From the NCBI GenBank assembly GCA_024226515.1, contig JAAELQ010000046.1:1-64000 (forward strand): a stretch of 64,000 nucleotides of DNA, given 5' to 3'. Under the pieces are notes generated by a model. That model saw nothing but the letters and a program-made list of their open reading frames with translations, was not told where the DNA came from and did no database searches. Position 1 is the first letter of the stretch, and the number at the start of each line of letters is the position of its first letter. The translations under genes and the position numbers were made by a program. Shown here piece after piece: positions 42,701 through 52,702 of this stretch. This stretch comes from a bacterium (GTDB lineage Bacteria > Acidobacteriota > Polarisedimenticolia > Polarisedimenticolales > Polarisedimenticolaceae).

Positions 42701-45700
42701 GAGCTGTCGGGCGCGACGGCGCAGCAGCCGGGCAACGGCGTGCTCGACGTCCGCGGTGGAAACAGCGTGCGTGCGGTCTACGCCGACCGCGTGGGCGGCG
42801 TGGCCGACCCGGACAGGCGTCGCGCGAGCTCGGCGCCCGTGGAGTGCCGCCCGGCGATCAACTCGGGGACGATCGCGTTCGCGCGCATCGGCACGGACGC
42901 GACCGTCAACGTCCGTGGCGGCTGCGAGGTCAACGCGCGTGGTCTGCGCGAGTTCGGATTCCCGGACCGTTATCTCGACGCCGGCGAGAACGCGATCGTC
43001 CAGTTCGCCTTCTCCTCGGACGAGACGCTCGACCTGGAGAACGTCGAGGCCGCGCTGCGCTGCGTCGTCGCGGACGACTCGAAGGCCGACGCCGCCTGCC
43101 TGCCGGGCGACGCGCTGCGCCCGGGCTGCAGCGATCCACTGCGCGCGACGCACGCGGCATGCTCCGGATCCATGACGATCCTCAACAGCCCGCTGCGCAT
43201 CGGCAACCTCCCCGCGGGATCGGCGGTCGCTCCGAACTTCAACGTGCAGATGGCGCCGGCGATCGCCGGCACGCCCGAGGTCGAGCTGGTGCTGGAGGTC
43301 ACGGCGGCGACGGCGGGCAGGCCCGCGAGCGCCGTCGCGGTCTCGCGCCAGCGACTCGACGTGGACGAGTCCGAGACGCTCTACAGCACCGACTTCCCCA
43401 CGGGCGGCAGTGAGATCCGGGACTTCAACGAGAACGAGTCCGTCGAGAATCCGACGACGCACATCGATGAGTTCCTGCTGGACTATCGCTTCGAGACCCG
43501 GACGTTCGGCGATCTGACCGCGGGCGGTACCAGGAACCTCGACCTTCGTTCGCCGTGGAACTTCGATCTCTCGGACGGCGGTTTCCGTGCGGGCATCGCG
43601 GCTCCCACGACGGAGAGCACGATCGTGGACGTGATCGCGCAGTGGGGCGAGGACAAGAACTTCAACGGCCTCCACGACCGACGGTGCGACGCCCCGCATC
43701 AGCACGTGCCGTGCCTGTCCGACGGCGACTGCGCAGCCCTCGTCCCGCCCACGACCTGCGTCTCGACCGAGGATCGCGACCCGCTGAACGGAGTGCTCGA
43801 CAGCAACTGGGGCACGGGCGGCGGCTGCGGCTGGCAGACGATGGCCCCGGCGAGCTGCGACCTCGATCCGGGCGGGACCTTCTGCTACACCGACGACGAT
43901 TGCATCGTCGGCACGTTCGACGTCGGCCCGTGCGGTTCGGCGGGGCAGGCGTCCGGCGGCGTGTGGCACACGGGTCGGATCGGTAACGAGTTCGGCACAT
44001 GCCTCGTCCAGGGTGCGGCGCCCGGTCAGTGTCAGGTCTTCGAGACGGTCAGCGGCGACAGCGGCGAGCGACTGTGGTTCGAGCTGTTGCTGACCCCGGA
44101 GATCGAGAAGGTCGGCGGTGACGCGGCGACGGTCGAGATCACGAGCTGGGCCTGGAACCAGGCGATCGACCTGCCGGACGAGAACGTCTTCTGGACCTGG
44201 GAGTTCGACACCGACACGTCGCGGCTGGAGCCGGTGGATCTCGTGTCGGACCTGACGGTGCTGAACTTCGGCAGCGGCGGGTACGGCGCGTGGACCCAGG
44301 AGGGTAATCCCGATCTGACCAACGGCTTCTCGATGTTCGCGCCACAGGCCGTCACCGGCGCCAGCTACAACGGAACCGTCGGGAACAACCGCGTCGGCAA
44401 GAACGCCTGCTTCTTCGAGAACGCCGGCGAGCAACTGGGCACGCCGGGGCCAGCTCGCCCAACGGACAACGACCTGGCCGAACGCTATTGCCAGGATGCG
44501 CCTCACGTCCTCTGCAACGGCGGTATCGGGGACTGCACCGCCGCGGGTCTCGCGGGGCCCTGCGTGCAGGACAACGCGATCGTCGACGAGTACGTCAAGA
44601 CCAACGGACCGCTGCGCAACATGGACCTGCTCGCCTTCAACGGCCTGGACATGCGCTACCTCAAGCTCGAGGACCTGTTCGGCCCCACGGGCGACACGTT
44701 CCGGGCGGCGGTCGGGATGATCAACTACGAGAAGGCCGAGCCGGAGGATCCGAACCCGGCGCTGGGCTACGGAGTCGCCGTCGACGACATGCTGGTCGAG
44801 TGGCGCGAGTTCGAGCTGGTCGACGACGCGACCGACTGCGACGCGGTCGGCCAGTGCGCCCAGATTCACGTCCAGACGACGAACGTCTACGGCCCGAGCG
44901 CGACGCTCGAGGTCTCGGTGCTGGAGCCGACGCACGATCTCGACACCGACTGCGACCTGGATGGCGCCGGCGACGGCGTCGACGACTGCGACGGCGACCT
45001 CAGACGCGAGATCGTCGTGCGGGCCGAGACGGACCGGGACGCCGACTCTCCCGAGTCGTTCCTGCTCGAGGAGACCTCCGCGGGCTCGGGCGTCTACGTC
45101 GGGTCGATCCCGTTCTCCGCGGCGTACGACGCGCCGGGCATCCTGCACGGCCGCGCCGTGGACGGGACGGACCCCGAGGTCACGCTGAGCTACACCGACG
45201 GCGACGACGGCGCCGGGCAGGAGTGCCGGAACCACGTCGACCCGTCGCAGCGCGGCGTCGTCGAGGCCCGCACGACGGTGTTCCTCAGGACGGGTTCCAT
45301 CGTGGTCACCGGCACGCTACTGACGGATAACGCCGACGACGACGGCTGGGCCGACACGAACGAGACGGTCGAGATGCGCGTCGGTCTGCTGAACAAGACC
45401 GGTATCGATCTCACCGGATGTACGGCGACGCTGACCGCGCTGGACGCGAACGTCGACTGCGTCATCGACGCCTTCATCCACGTCGGTGACCTCGGCGCCG
45501 GCGCGGGGCTGCTGACGACCGAGTCGTTCCGCTTCCACGTCGCGAGTGCCGTGGATCGCCAGGCGGAAGGCCTGAGCGACCTCGACGCGCTCGTCTCCGA
45601 GCTGGACATCGCGATCCAGTGCAACGAGATCGACGGGCTGGCTCAGCAACAGAAGATCGTGCTGGACCTCGACCTCGACGCCGTTGGCGGCGCGGGCGCG

Positions 45701-47350
45701 ACGACCTACTTCGAGGGGTTCGAGGTCCCGAACGGGTTCGGTTCGTTTACCACGATGAACCTCGATTTCGGCTTCGTCGTCGACGGTGACACCAGCGGAA
45801 ACAACGATCGATCGGACGGGTACCGCTGCCAGTACAACGATCCCGATCACACTGGCGGCGCAAGCTATGGCCAGATCACGGACTGCTACATCGGCCCCAA
45901 CGCCGCGACGGCGGATGCCTACTTCTGGCAGGTTCATCACCCGAGTGACATCGACGGGGGGCGCGCGTTCGCCGGAACGCGGTCGCTGTACATGGGGATC
46001 TTCGGTGCGACACCCGACGGTCACACGACGCCGCTGGCCACGCTGGAGGCGGCTGGCTCGGACGCGCCCATCAACCTCGGCTGGGAAGACGTATCACCGC
46101 AACTCAGCATCAAGCACCAGATCAGTCTCATCGACGAACGCTCCGTCAACGCGCCTCCCGGCGAGTCCGCGGACCGCGGCGTGGTGCACGTTCAGGTCGC
46201 GGACTCGGGCGGCAACCCGGTCGGAGACTGGATCAAGCTGGAGCCGTACTTCAACCTCCACGACCAGCAGGCCACCGACAACTACTCCAACTGCTTCTTC
46301 GACCCGATCGACGACGGCAACACCGAGGATCACTACTTCGATCCGGGCGATCCCGACCGGAGGCTCGGACCCTCGTCGATGTGCTACCCCGAATTCAGCT
46401 TCGTCTATCTTGGCGATACGTTTGATCCGTTCGCCATCGAGAACACGGGCAACGCCGAGGGGCCGGGCCTCGCAGGATCGCATGGCCTTGGAACCTGGGT
46501 GGAATCGCGATTCAGTCTCGATCGTTTCCGCGGGCGGCGTGTGCGATTGCGTTTTATGACCTCGGGGATCAAGGTCGGAACTTACGAGAACTACGAGGCG
46601 CTGTTCGGCTACAACCCGGACCCCGGCGACGACGGCTGGTGGATCGACGACGTCACCGTCTCCGATACGCTGACGACACCGGCCACGATGAGCGTCGACT
46701 CGACCGACAACTCGGCGCTGCCCGCCTGCGGCGCCGCGTGCGACGGCATGAGCGCCGCGCTGGCGGCCGATCCGCCGGGGCCCGCGACGCCCGGACAACC
46801 CGTGGAGCTCGACGCGTCGGCGTCGGCGGCCCTCGACGACCGCTGCGTCGACGGCGTGCTGCAGTACCGCTTCACCAGCGACACCGGCGGCCTGCTGCGC
46901 GACTGGACGGACGACCCGACCTACCTCGACGCGCCGCGGACGGACACGTTGTACGGCGTCGACGTGCGCTGCTCGGCGGACTTCGCCTGCGCGGACGCGG
47001 CGAGCGTGACCTTCGACGTCGATTGTCCCGCGGGGCCGCCGATCGAGGTCGCGTTCGACGACGGGGACGCCTTCGGCTGGGACAGCGGCGTCGACCGCTG
47101 GCTCTACGCACAGGGGACGCTGTCGACGCTGGGCGCCGACCGGACGCCGACCGACTCGGGCGCGACCTCGTCCGACTGCTCCGCAGCGGGAGGCGGTGCG
47201 CACTGCGTGACGGACGTGACCCCGGGCCCGGGCGACGGGGCCTGGTGGCTCGTGCGGCCGTTCGGCACGCTGGACGAGTTGTGTAACCTGACCTGGTCTT
47301 CCGGCGGGGCCGCCGAACAGCCCGGGCGCGACGGATCGGATCTGCCGTAG
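39782..47350 (+). CDS. Very large secreted subtilisin-like serine protease (S8)
   Basis: A 2522-residue protein with a signal peptide (FRIAGGALCALLLTSVAAAP) and a propeptide-like region (about 100-265). The S8 domain has Asp303 (LMLLDTGIQ), His368 (FTHGHAVAATAGG), the oxyanion Asn504 (SVGNSA) and Ser612 (GTGTSHAAAA), so the triad is intact. A beta-sandwich domain of the KP-43 protease type follows (about 690-880: SGSFTVVDAGQELRVALAWVEPPG). The remaining 1600 residues are Cys-containing beta-rich repeats of unknown role, the last 900 shared with the preceding gene. It probably digests extracellular protein. Confidence 0.9.
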   Translation: MCALAFRIAGGALCALLLTSVAAAPLLERRERAAEPTRESDLAAGRSGRAPTYARGSYAWPYATGPAYGNVSARETRLPGVLHTPVGALRLDDPQLRLPQELTTRNRLDLGGEQYFVVQLDPEALKLGAGAELLREVENLGGAIVRHVPVSAVIARLDAAGHELARTSPAVLRVEPYHAALKLDPRIGRVPLRDPIKALSDVYELEVALFPGEPTADAVREIEALGGSVKHVWGRVLIASLHRAKLAELASVEAVERVLEHIAPSPHGEETTTTIQTGAWRNGALPYHAAGIRGGGQVLMLLDTGIQLDARDLSDTATTPGTPGTDCANNAAADCVHRKVLLYKTTGDFGGRGDLQGCDTPYLGGFTHGHAVAATAGGWASDGLPDSYCANPPCSGVTASNPEGSSDRWKLDGVAPEVRFVVYDAQFTPATGACTDPLNDTLEPGDLYSGGATGSMGDSHMTHGARVYNFSWGSPGNGYTTNASKIDQFVFDKADAAVFVSVGNSAVDADEDGVPDAGTLHAPATAKNVVAIGASGTANDLGAGGGPESRAVLSSVGPAPGGRIAPLLMAPGEDFGDDENLGIDGEISCRSGDTDQASPVECDLRAGGTGTSHAAAAASGAALLARDWLAQGFYPDGTTDDPDNASDRVAEPSAALIKALLINSAEFMDGQNLTRRFRFNREQGYGRIRLDNVLPLEGHASSPTATLVVDGGVDGNPLDVAGLDGTLDAVGGETHSGSFTVVDAGQELRVALAWVEPPGAALINNLNLELLSPSGRLYHGNYYNDDDRDGVVNLTTEDCPAFDGTVGASKPDSAAWSLPACLRQDATLSPHDHANPTEAIHLTPDLDGDGAADADPSDDSQVEVGAWTVRVVAPGGDADPAQRYALVVTGGLGSRSSIRLDRAAYGCDDKLVVEVHEAEEDPDALDPVAGLTPSAIAERVVLQVLDGAAVVDEESLGFAQPSPSALVFRSAPVELSGATAQQPGNGVLDVRGGNSVRAVYADRVGGVADPDRRRASSAPVECRPAINSGTIAFARIGTDATVNVRGGCEVNARGLREFGFPDRYLDAGENAIVQFAFSSDETLDLENVEAALRCVVADDSKADAACLPGDALRPGCSDPLRATHAACSGSMTILNSPLRIGNLPAGSAVAPNFNVQMAPAIAGTPEVELVLEVTAATAGRPASAVAVSRQRLDVDESETLYSTDFPTGGSEIRDFNENESVENPTTHIDEFLLDYRFETRTFGDLTAGGTRNLDLRSPWNFDLSDGGFRAGIAAPTTESTIVDVIAQWGEDKNFNGLHDRRCDAPHQHVPCLSDGDCAALVPPTTCVSTEDRDPLNGVLDSNWGTGGGCGWQTMAPASCDLDPGGTFCYTDDDCIVGTFDVGPCGSAGQASGGVWHTGRIGNEFGTCLVQGAAPGQCQVFETVSGDSGERLWFELLLTPEIEKVGGDAATVEITSWAWNQAIDLPDENVFWTWEFDTDTSRLEPVDLVSDLTVLNFGSGGYGAWTQEGNPDLTNGFSMFAPQAVTGASYNGTVGNNRVGKNACFFENAGEQLGTPGPARPTDNDLAERYCQDAPHVLCNGGIGDCTAAGLAGPCVQDNAIVDEYVKTNGPLRNMDLLAFNGLDMRYLKLEDLFGPTGDTFRAAVGMINYEKAEPEDPNPALGYGVAVDDMLVEWREFELVDDATDCDAVGQCAQIHVQTTNVYGPSATLEVSVLEPTHDLDTDCDLDGAGDGVDDCDGDLRREIVVRAETDRDADSPESFLLEETSAGSGVYVGSIPFSAAYDAPGILHGRAVDGTDPEVTLSYTDGDDGAGQECRNHVDPSQRGVVEARTTVFLRTGSIVVTGTLLTDNADDDGWADTNETVEMRVGLLNKTGIDLTGCTATLTALDANVDCVIDAFIHVGDLGAGAGLLTTESFRFHVASAVDRQAEGLSDLDALVSELDIAIQCNEIDGLAQQQKIVLDLDLDAVGGAGATTYFEGFEVPNGFGSFTTMNLDFGFVVDGDTSGNNDRSDGYRCQYNDPDHTGGASYGQITDCYIGPNAATADAYFWQVHHPSDIDGGRAFAGTRSLYMGIFGATPDGHTTPLATLEAAGSDAPINLGWEDVSPQLSIKHQISLIDERSVNAPPGESADRGVVHVQVADSGGNPVGDWIKLEPYFNLHDQQATDNYSNCFFDPIDDGNTEDHYFDPGDPDRRLGPSSMCYPEFSFVYLGDTFDPFAIENTGNAEGPGLAGSHGLGTWVESRFSLDRFRGRRVRLRFMTSGIKVGTYENYEALFGYNPDPGDDGWWIDDVTVSDTLTTPATMSVDSTDNSALPACGAACDGMSAALAADPPGPATPGQPVELDASASAALDDRCVDGVLQYRFTSDTGGLLRDWTDDPTYLDAPRTDTLYGVDVRCSADFACADAASVTFDVDCPAGPPIEVAFDDGDAFGWDSGVDRWLYAQGTLSTLGADRTPTDSGATSSDCSAAGGGAHCVTDVTPGPGDGAWWLVRPFGTLDELCNLTWSSGGAAEQPGRDGSDLP

Positions 47351-47406
47351 AACGCGACGCGAGTCTGACGTAGGATGTCTCCACCCACGGGCTGGAGGTC
47401 CTCGTC

Positions 47407-48831
47407 ATGCGTTTCACGATTCTCGCGCTGCTCGCCGTGCTCTGCCTCCCCGTGATGGCCGGGGAGGACGAGAGGCTCGAGACGGCCGACCGCTTCGCGC
47501 GCCTCTTCATGGACGGCGCCTACGACGAACTGCCGCCGTTCCTCGACGCGGCGCTGAGCGGCGCGATGCCGCCGCCGGTCGCGCGGCAGGTGCGCGAGAC
47601 GCTGATCGCACAGAACGGCGCCGTGAAGAGCGTCGGCACGACCTGGCTGCAAGATGAGCTGCAGGGCTACCTACGCTATCGCACGCCGGTCGAATTCGAG
47701 CACGCGGTGCTCGACCTGCGCGTGATCCTCGACGCCGAGGGCAAGGTCGCCGGCCTGTTCCACGCGGAGCACGAGCCGCAGCCGGGGACCGAGAAGAAGA
47801 AGGCCGAGGGCAGGCCGCAGGATCCCGCTCCGCCGTTTCCGTATCGCGAGGAGGACGTCGAGTACGGGAACGGGAAGATCCGCCTCGGCGGGACGCTGGC
47901 CATCCCCGACGGTGACGGACCATTTCCCGCCGTGCTGCTGATCAGCGGCAGCGGCCCGCAGAACCGCGACTCGGAGCTGTTCGGCCACCGGCCGTTTCAC
48001 GTCTGGTCGGATCAGCTAGCACGCGCGGGCGTCGCCGTGCTGCGCGTGGACGACCGCGGCGTGGGTGACTCCAGCGGAGACATCGCGAGCTCGACGACCG
48101 AGGAGTTCGCCGCCGACGCGCTGGCCGGCGTGCACTTTCTCGCGGCGCGTCCCGAGATCGACGCGCAGCGCGTGGGCCTGCTGGGCCACAGCGAGGGCGG
48201 CGTCGTCGCGCCGCTGGCCGCGTCACGCTCGGACGACGTCGCCTTCGTCGTCATGCTGGCCGGCACCGGGGTTCCCGGGGACGAGACGCTGTACCGGCAG
48301 ATGGAGCTCATCTCCCGCGCGGCCGGAGTCAGCGGAGAGCCGCTGAAGCAACTGCTCGACGCACAGCGCGTGCTGATCCGCGCCGTGTTGAAGGGCAAGG
48401 ACGACGCAACGGTACGAAAGGCGATGCGCGAGCTGGTCGTGACGCAGAACGGAGGCCTGATCGCAGAGGATTCGTTGAAGACCCAGGTCGAGCAGCAGAC
48501 CGATCGCGTGACGAGCCGTTGGTTCCGCTTCTTCCTGGCCCACGACCCGCGCCGCGCGCTGCGCAAGGTCGACGTTCCCGTGCTGGCGCTTTTCGGCGGC
48601 AAGGACCTTCAAGTCGAGCCCGCGCAGAACGCTCCCGAGGTCCAGCGCGCGCTGAAGAAGGCCGGCAACGATGACGCGACCGTGCTCACGATCGACGGTC
48701 TGAACCACCTGTTCCAGAAGGCCGAGACGGGTGCCTCGGGCGAATACGGAGCGATCGACGAGACGATCAACCCCGAGGTACTGCGCATCGTCGGCGAGTG
48801 GATCGTCGAGCGTTTCGCTTCCGACGGCTAG
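47407..48831 (+). CDS. Secreted alpha/beta hydrolase with DUF3887-like N-terminal domain
   Basis: A 474-residue protein with a signal peptide (RFTILALLAVLCLPVMAG), a DUF3887-like N-terminal domain (about 20-125) and an alpha/beta hydrolase domain (about 150-474). The nucleophile is Ser262 in GLLGHSEGG; the oxyanion-hole part is ISGSGPQNRDSE, and the acid and His are in LALFGGKD and DGLNHLF. It resembles the serine aminopeptidase/esterase-type hydrolases of the same domain order. It lies 33 bases upstream of the sulfatase gene. Confidence 0.9.
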   Translation: MRFTILALLAVLCLPVMAGEDERLETADRFARLFMDGAYDELPPFLDAALSGAMPPPVARQVRETLIAQNGAVKSVGTTWLQDELQGYLRYRTPVEFEHAVLDLRVILDAEGKVAGLFHAEHEPQPGTEKKKAEGRPQDPAPPFPYREEDVEYGNGKIRLGGTLAIPDGDGPFPAVLLISGSGPQNRDSELFGHRPFHVWSDQLARAGVAVLRVDDRGVGDSSGDIASSTTEEFAADALAGVHFLAARPEIDAQRVGLLGHSEGGVVAPLAASRSDDVAFVVMLAGTGVPGDETLYRQMELISRAAGVSGEPLKQLLDAQRVLIRAVLKGKDDATVRKAMRELVVTQNGGLIAEDSLKTQVEQQTDRVTSRWFRFFLAHDPRRALRKVDVPVLALFGGKDLQVEPAQNAPEVQRALKKAGNDDATVLTIDGLNHLFQKAETGASGEYGAIDETINPEVLRIVGEWIVERFASDG

Positions 48832-48864
48832 TTTGCGAACAAACGACATGAATGGAGAACGACG

Positions 48865-50310
48865 ATGACGATCCGATCGAAGGCCCTGTTGCTCGCGTTC
48901 TGTGTCGTCGCCCTGTCGACGGCGGCGGCGGCGCAGGACCGGCCCAACATCCTGCTGGTGTTCATGGACAACTTCGGCTGGGGCGAGCCCGGCTTCAACG
49001 GCGGCGGGATCATCCGTGGCGCCGCGACGCCGCGTCTGGACCGGCTGGCCAACGAGGGCTTGCGCCTGACCAACTTCAACGTCGAGGTGCAGTGCACGCC
49101 GTCGCGCTCCGCCATCATGACGGGCCGCTACGCGATCCGCAGCGGCAACGGCACGGTTCCGCTGGGCGAGGGCGTCTACGGCCTGGTGCAGTGGGAATTC
49201 ACCATGGCCGAGATGTTGTCCGAGGCGGGCTACGCCACGGGCATGTACGGCAAGTGGCACCTGGGCCGGACGGAAGGGCGCTTTCCGACCGATCAGGGCT
49301 TCGACGAGTGGTACGGAATCCCGAACACGACCGACGAGTCGGTCTACACGTCGCTCGAGGGTTTCGCCGAGAGCGGCCTGTCGGCGCCGTACGTGCTGGA
49401 CGCGGTGAAGGGCGAAGAGCCGAAGCAGGTGCGCGTCTACGACGTCGAGTACCGCCCGCTGATCGATCGCGACCTGACCGATCGAGCGAAGGCGTTCATG
49501 GAGAAGAGCGCGGCCGCGAACAAGCCCTTCTTCGTCTACCTGCCCTACACGGCGACGCACTTCCCGACGTTGCCCCATCCCGACTTCGCGGGGAAGTCCG
49601 GCAAGGGACGCTGGGGCGACATGCTGATGCAGATCGACAGCTACGTCGGCGAGCTGGTCGACACCCTCGACGAGCTGGGCATCGCGAACAACACCATCGT
49701 CATCTTCACGGCCGACAACGGCCCCGAGTCGCTCGGCTCGGGCGAGACGTCGTTGACGGTCGAGACCGCCCTGCACGGCAGCGCGGGACCCTGGCGCTCG
49801 AGCCTGTTCACTGGTTACGAGGGCGCGCTGCGCGTTCCTTTCGCCATGCGCTGGCCGGCGCAGATCGAGGCCGGGCGCGAGAGCGACGAGATCGTGCACG
49901 AGATGGACCTGTTTCCGACCTTCGCGAAGATCGCCGGAGGCAAGGTGCCCCAAGACCGCGTCATCGACGGGGTCGACGTGTCCGATCTGCTGGTCGGCAA
50001 GAGCGAGAAGTCGGGGCGCGACGGCTTCGTCGTCTACATGGGCAACGACATCTTCGGCGTGAAGTGGCGCGACTGGAAGATCCACCTGAAGGAGCAGAGC
50101 GGGTGGAACGGCGTGCTGCGCGAGTACACCATGCCGCGGGTCTACAACCTCATCAACGACCCCTTCGAGCGAGACAACGTGTTGTTCCCCCACACCTGGG
50201 TGCTGAGGAAGGGGCTGCCCCAGCTCGAGGAGCACGTCGTGTCGTTGAAGAAGCACCCGCCGATTCCGACCGGAACGCCGGACCCGTACGAGCCGCCGCC
50301 TGCCCGATGA
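48865..50310 (+). CDS. Arylsulfatase-type sulfatase, secreted
   Basis: A 481-residue type I sulfatase with a signal peptide. Cys77 of CTPSR is the residue converted to formylglycine by the maturation enzyme. Metal ligands appear in NILLVFMDNFGWGE and in IVIFTADNGPES. MTGRYAIRSGNG and GMYGKWHLG are the usual family motifs. It cleaves sulfate esters; the substrate is unknown. No formylglycine-generating enzyme or anaerobic sulfatase maturase lies in this window. GGAGAACGACG precedes the ATG. Confidence 0.93.
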   Translation: MTIRSKALLLAFCVVALSTAAAAQDRPNILLVFMDNFGWGEPGFNGGGIIRGAATPRLDRLANEGLRLTNFNVEVQCTPSRSAIMTGRYAIRSGNGTVPLGEGVYGLVQWEFTMAEMLSEAGYATGMYGKWHLGRTEGRFPTDQGFDEWYGIPNTTDESVYTSLEGFAESGLSAPYVLDAVKGEEPKQVRVYDVEYRPLIDRDLTDRAKAFMEKSAAANKPFFVYLPYTATHFPTLPHPDFAGKSGKGRWGDMLMQIDSYVGELVDTLDELGIANNTIVIFTADNGPESLGSGETSLTVETALHGSAGPWRSSLFTGYEGALRVPFAMRWPAQIEAGRESDEIVHEMDLFPTFAKIAGGKVPQDRVIDGVDVSDLLVGKSEKSGRDGFVVYMGNDIFGVKWRDWKIHLKEQSGWNGVLREYTMPRVYNLINDPFERDNVLFPHTWVLRKGLPQLEEHVVSLKKHPPIPTGTPDPYEPPPAR

Positions 50311-50492
50311 CCCCTCCCGCGCTGGCCGAGCAGCCTGCTAGTGGAGGAGCGCGCTCAGCGCGTCGCGTTGGGCCGCGTGTTTCGTTGCGTCGTCGTGCCT
50401 CAAGTCTCGTCAGGTTGAGGAGCTTCCAACGCACGGCCGGGTAGCCGGGTCTTAGTCACCGGCCGAACCGAGTTGCGACTTGGAGCGCGTTC

Positions 50493-52622
50493 CTACGAGG
50501 AGCCTGGCCGAACGCGATTCAATGTGATCTCTCCTTCCTCTCCTGCCGCGACGACGACCGGGACCGCCGAGACCCATGAGCCCTTGCCTTTGCCGATGCG
50601 AACTCGTAGGTCGTACTCTCCCGGCGGCAGCATCGTGAGGAGCCGGACCTCACCGTCCCGACCCTCGGCAACACGATGCCGCGCCCGTGGCACGGATACC
50701 CATCCGGAGGCTGCGGGATCCCTTGCTTGGACCTGTCTGACCTCCAGCGACACCGAGTCCATGTGGGTCAGCCGGTAGTCCCGTAGTCCCGTGATCACAC
50801 CACCTACCAGTTGCCCTGGGAGTGTCTCCACGATCGTCCTTTGTCCGGGGCGCACCGCATGGACCGAAGCTCGGGGCGATTTGCCGTCCGGTGTCCAGGC
50901 CGGGATCGCGAGGGATTCCTCCGAGAAGTAGCTCCCGGCCGTGAAGCTCCAGTCGCCGGCTGGAAGCCCCAGGGTGCAGCCGTGGTTCGGAGAGCGGTTG
51001 TGCCGAAGATCGAAGAGGCGACCGCCGGCACTGCGGGAGGTATCCGCGGGGACTGCATACAGCCACGTGATCGGTAGCGGGCCGGGGTCCCTCGACGTTT
51101 GCATGCCTCGAACGCAGAGTGCGCCTCCCTCCGTCGCCAGGATGTCGCGCTTCACGTCTTGCTGTTCTGCGATCTCCACCGGTGGGAGCGGTGCAAGAGG
51201 CTGGTCCACGCCGCCGAGGAGAAGGAACCGTTCCTCACCCCACTGCACCAACTCGTGCAGTTGAACCTCATACCGTCCGGGACCGAGCGGGTGAAACGAG
51301 AAGGCGCCGTCCGATCCGGTCGTCCATTCGCTCGCCCGTGCCCCACTACCTCGAACGAGTTCCAGATGAAGCTCCGGGATGCCGTGACCGTGTTTGTCGA
51401 CGACCGTGCCCGAGAATGTCGCGCCGCGATCGAGGCGGATCGTCCAGGAATCACCGCAGGCATTCGGTGGGACGGCCACTTCCTGTTCGGCGAAGTACTC
51501 GGGGCTATCGCTCCAGTACGGAAGAAGATCGATGGTCGGCGGACAACCCGGTGAGCATGGGATGGCGAAGCCGCCACCCTCGTTCGTTGAGAATGAGGCA
51601 TGCCGCCTGGGAGAACTCTCGAGGCAGTCGAGGTCAGCCATCACATGCACGCCGACGATCGGCTCTCCGGAATCCGATCCGAGCACGCGAACGTTGACTC
51701 GCTGACCGGTCCAGGGTTTCGCTACCCAGGTGAGCTCGTCGCTCGTCCGTTCGACGTCCAGACTCACGGGGTCGAGCACCCATCGAGTTTCGGCGTCGCT
51801 CGCTCGAAGCTCGATGTTCTTCGAGTCTGCCGGGATCCTCAGGCGAAAGCGCCCGTCCGCGTCGGATTCCGTGGACTGCGAGTGCCCCTTCGTGGTTTCG
51901 ACCTCGATTCCCTCGATGGCGACGCCAGCCGGATCGACGATCACTCCCTTGACCGTCATCTTCGGCTCAGGGCGCGTCACCGTGAACACGACGAGCTTCC
52001 CGGAATCGCCGACCTCGAGTATCTCGGACTCCGGAGTCACGCCGTCGACCGTTGTCGGCTGTTCGAGGAAGTTCTCGTCGTCATGGTAGGAGAGTTGATG
52101 CTTGCCTCTGGTTAGCAGGAGCTCTCCCAGACCGTCGTCCTGGATCCGCGTGCCGATCGCCAGAGTGGAGATTCCGTCCCAGTCTACCGGCGAGGCGGAG
52201 ACCGTGCCGCCGCCCACGGGCTTGTTCGAACCATCAACGACTCGACACTGCACCCGACGGATCGGGAGTATCGAGATCTCGACCTTCGCACGTCCGTCTT
52301 CATCGAATTCGAAGAGGTGACGTGCCAGCCTGAGGGATTTGTCGCGAGTCCACCTATCGACGTCGGCAGGCAGATGCACTGCTACCGTCGAGGGTCCGCA
52401 ACTCAACTCGTCGAACTGCACGCGGTGCGTTGTGGCGCTGGTCGTGATCGTGTGCGTCGTGCCGGCCCCGTCGGTGATGCGAACGGAGAGCGCGACGCGC
52501 GGCACGCCCTCGGCAGTGTCTTTGAGTGTGACCTCGGCGAAACAGGTGCCAGAACCGGCGTGGACGATTGCAGACGACAGCAGAAGGGCGCACGCCATGC
52601 AGGCAATCCAACGCGGCGTCAT
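50493..52622 (-). CDS. Secreted protein with carboxypeptidase regulatory-like (CarboxypepD_reg/Cna-B-like) repeats
   Basis: A 709-residue exported protein (MTPRWIACMACALLLSSAIVHA signal peptide). It is composed of several beta-sandwich repeats of the carboxypeptidase regulatory type, seen as VKGVIVDPAGVAIEGIEVETT, FSGTVVDKHGHGIPELHLELVR and the phrases DADGRFRLRIP and GPGRYEVQL. Such domains are structural and occur in large surface proteins. No catalytic domain is visible. The base composition is somewhat less extreme than its neighbours, a hint of different history. Confidence 0.8.
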   Translation of the reverse strand: MTPRWIACMACALLLSSAIVHAGSGTCFAEVTLKDTAEGVPRVALSVRITDGAGTTHTITTSATTHRVQFDELSCGPSTVAVHLPADVDRWTRDKSLRLARHLFEFDEDGRAKVEISILPIRRVQCRVVDGSNKPVGGGTVSASPVDWDGISTLAIGTRIQDDGLGELLLTRGKHQLSYHDDENFLEQPTTVDGVTPESEILEVGDSGKLVVFTVTRPEPKMTVKGVIVDPAGVAIEGIEVETTKGHSQSTESDADGRFRLRIPADSKNIELRASDAETRWVLDPVSLDVERTSDELTWVAKPWTGQRVNVRVLGSDSGEPIVGVHVMADLDCLESSPRRHASFSTNEGGGFAIPCSPGCPPTIDLLPYWSDSPEYFAEQEVAVPPNACGDSWTIRLDRGATFSGTVVDKHGHGIPELHLELVRGSGARASEWTTGSDGAFSFHPLGPGRYEVQLHELVQWGEERFLLLGGVDQPLAPLPPVEIAEQQDVKRDILATEGGALCVRGMQTSRDPGPLPITWLYAVPADTSRSAGGRLFDLRHNRSPNHGCTLGLPAGDWSFTAGSYFSEESLAIPAWTPDGKSPRASVHAVRPGQRTIVETLPGQLVGGVITGLRDYRLTHMDSVSLEVRQVQARDPAASGWVSVPRARHRVAEGRDGEVRLLTMLPPGEYDLRVRIGKGKGSWVSAVPVVVAAGEEGEITLNRVRPGSS

Positions 52623-52702
52623 CCGGGGCCTCCCTTCGCTATCGATCCTTGATACCGATCATACTCCAGTTGTGGGGCGAGTGTTTCGGCGCCGGCGTCA
52701 GG

